DNA of 6,828 bases from Acholeplasmatales bacterium Tener_01 (lineage in GTDB: Bacteria > Bacillota_I > Bacilli_A > ML615J-28 > CAG-698): positions 1 through 6,828 of the forward strand of contig LVBR01000021.1 in assembly GCA_001604495.1 (NCBI GenBank), read 5' to 3'. This document shows, in pieces, positions 6,133 through 6,828 of the stretch. The notes under the pieces are model-generated. The model worked only from the letters and a program-made list of their open reading frames with translations. It did no database searches and was not told the DNA's origin. The position numbers and the translations under genes are program-made. Positions within the stretch are counted from its first letter, which is position 1. Every line of letters begins with the position of its first letter.

Positions 6133-6639
6133 ATGAAAGCCCGCGAACTCGAGAAATATGTCGATCTATATAAGAGCGGCGATAGCGATGCTTTTGATAT
6201 CATTTATCAAGAGACGCAGAAAAGTGTATATTTATCTATATATAATATAATAAAGAATAAAGAGACAATTGCAGACCTAATGCAAGATACATATATGAAG
6301 GCCTTATCTTCACTTAATATGTACACCCCAAACACCAACTTCACTGCCTGGATTTCAACAATCGCAAGAAACCTAGCAATCAATTATTACAATAAGAGTA
6401 AACGAATTGAGTTAATTGATGAAGTTGAAGAAAGTTACATGTTAAAAGAAGATACTAAGTCATCAATTATTGATGATGCAATGCGCCTATTAGACACTGA
6501 AGATGAAAAAGAGATCTTCTTCTTGCACATTGTCTTAAATACTAAGTTTAAAGATATCGCTAAAAATCTCGATATGCCTTTAAGTACCGTATATTATATA
6601 TATAAGAATGCTATAAGTAAGATTAAGGAGAACCTTTAA
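6133..6639 (+). CDS. ECF-type RNA polymerase sigma factor
   Basis: This 168-residue two-domain sigma-70-family protein has the usual ECF size. Region 2 spans about 18-91: DAFDIIYQETQ, then DLMQDTYMKAL (48-58), the conserved core-binding segment, then FTAWISTIARNLAINYYNKSKR (70-91), which recognises and melts the -10 element. A short acidic linker (92-115) contains no region 3. Region 4 spans about 117-167, with a helix-turn-helix around 138-162 (FKDIAKNLDMPLSTVYYIYKNAISKIK) that reads the -35 element. It should redirect RNA polymerase to a small regulon when released from its anti-sigma partner. AAAGGA at 6123-6128, only 4 bases before the ATG, supports the start. The stop codon is immediately followed by the ATG of the next gene, the usual sigma/anti-sigma arrangement. 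The ECF subgroup and its signal cannot be read from the sequence. Confidence 0.92.
   Translation: MKARELEKYVDLYKSGDSDAFDIIYQETQKSVYLSIYNIIKNKETIADLMQDTYMKALSSLNMYTPNTNFTAWISTIARNLAINYYNKSKRIELIDEVEESYMLKEDTKSSIIDDAMRLLDTEDEKEIFFLHIVLNTKFKDIAKNLDMPLSTVYYIYKNAISKIKENL
6625..6630 (+). promoter_or_regulatory. Ribosome binding site of the putative anti-sigma gene, inside the sigma coding region
   Basis: AAGGAG is a near-perfect Shine-Dalgarno sequence within the last codons of the sigma gene, 9 bases before ATG at 6640-6642. It supports this start and suggests that the two proteins are made in a coupled fashion. Confidence 0.75.
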
Positions 6640-6828
6640 ATGAAAATTAAAGAACTCAAATCACAAGTAAATACTTATAAGAACCAAGAATTTGATATTC
6701 CCGATGTATCTAGTTTCGTTAAAGCAAAACTATCTAATGAAAATTTAGAAGTGGTTACATCTATCAAACCTAGAAGGTCGTTTTTCTATCGTGCTAGATT
6801 CGCCTTATCATTTGGTATGGTGGTATTA
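6640..6828 (+). CDS. Putative membrane anti-sigma factor, N-terminal part only
   Basis: Sixty-three codons are visible, open to the window edge. The protein begins MKIKELKSQV with no signal peptide. Residues 1-43 are polar and should be cytoplasmic. A basic patch KPRRSFFYRAR (43-53) is followed by FALSFGMVVL, the likely start of a membrane segment with its positive side in the cytoplasm. A short cytoplasmic N-terminal region followed by a membrane helix, encoded directly after an ECF sigma gene, is the usual layout of membrane-anchored anti-sigma factors, which hold the sigma factor until an envelope signal arrives. No family motif (for example the zinc-binding HxxxCxxC) is visible in this piece. 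The assignment rests on position and topology rather than on recognised homology. The ATG directly abuts the sigma stop codon (TAAATG). Confidence 0.6.
   Translation, partial: MKIKELKSQVNTYKNQEFDIPDVSSFVKAKLSNENLEVVTSIKPRRSFFYRARFALSFGMVVL

Noticed and set aside
1..6828. Use of genetic code 4 (TGA as Trp)
   Set aside because: Several genes end cleanly at TGA in ATGA overlaps, and Trp residues in conserved positions are encoded by TGG.

Overview
This AT-rich window uses the standard genetic code: TGA is a real stop (mnmM and the exonuclease gene end in it) and Trp is TGG. It has purine-rich Shine-Dalgarno sites, a Gram-positive-style lipobox lipoprotein and a YtqB/MnmM-type methyltransferase. 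Together these suggest a low-GC Bacillota or a lineage close to the Mollicutes that did not reassign TGA (Acholeplasma-, Izemoplasma- or RF39-like). The taxonomic placement is inference. No tRNA, rRNA, mobile element or CRISPR array was found, and no gene-free stretch exceeds 300 bases.

Region 1 (1-2640, minus strand) is a tightly packed four-gene operon. It reads, in transcription order, DEDDh exonuclease with a C-terminal BRCT domain, RluA-family pseudouridine synthase, MnmM tRNA methyltransferase, and a ThpR/LigT-type 2H RNA phosphodiesterase cut off by the window edge. The junctions are a 4-base ATGA overlap, a 1-base gap and another 4-base ATGA overlap, so translation is probably coupled. 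Three of the four genes are RNA-modification or RNA-processing enzymes. A near-consensus TATAAT lies just upstream of the first gene.

Region 2 (2679-4936, minus strand) is a single gene with its own promoter and a strong intrinsic terminator. It encodes a 723-residue lipoprotein: lipobox Cys20, an acidic/proline linker, two Big_2-like Ig domains, two atrophied-Ig-like domains, a beta-rich domain, and a C-terminal C39-like cysteine peptidase domain with visible Cys, His and Asp catalytic candidates. It is the most distinctive protein here.

Region 3 (4981-6828, plus strand) is transcribed divergently. It holds a probably cytoplasmic SGNH esterase with the GxDLY-type N-terminal domain, then an ECF-type sigma factor, then the start of a probable membrane anti-sigma factor whose ATG directly follows the sigma stop codon. 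The esterase and sigma genes are 34 bases apart with no terminator between them.

All three clear promoters share TATAATAATA followed within a few bases by AAAG and then the Shine-Dalgarno site. This predicts 5' leaders of only about 12-17 bases.
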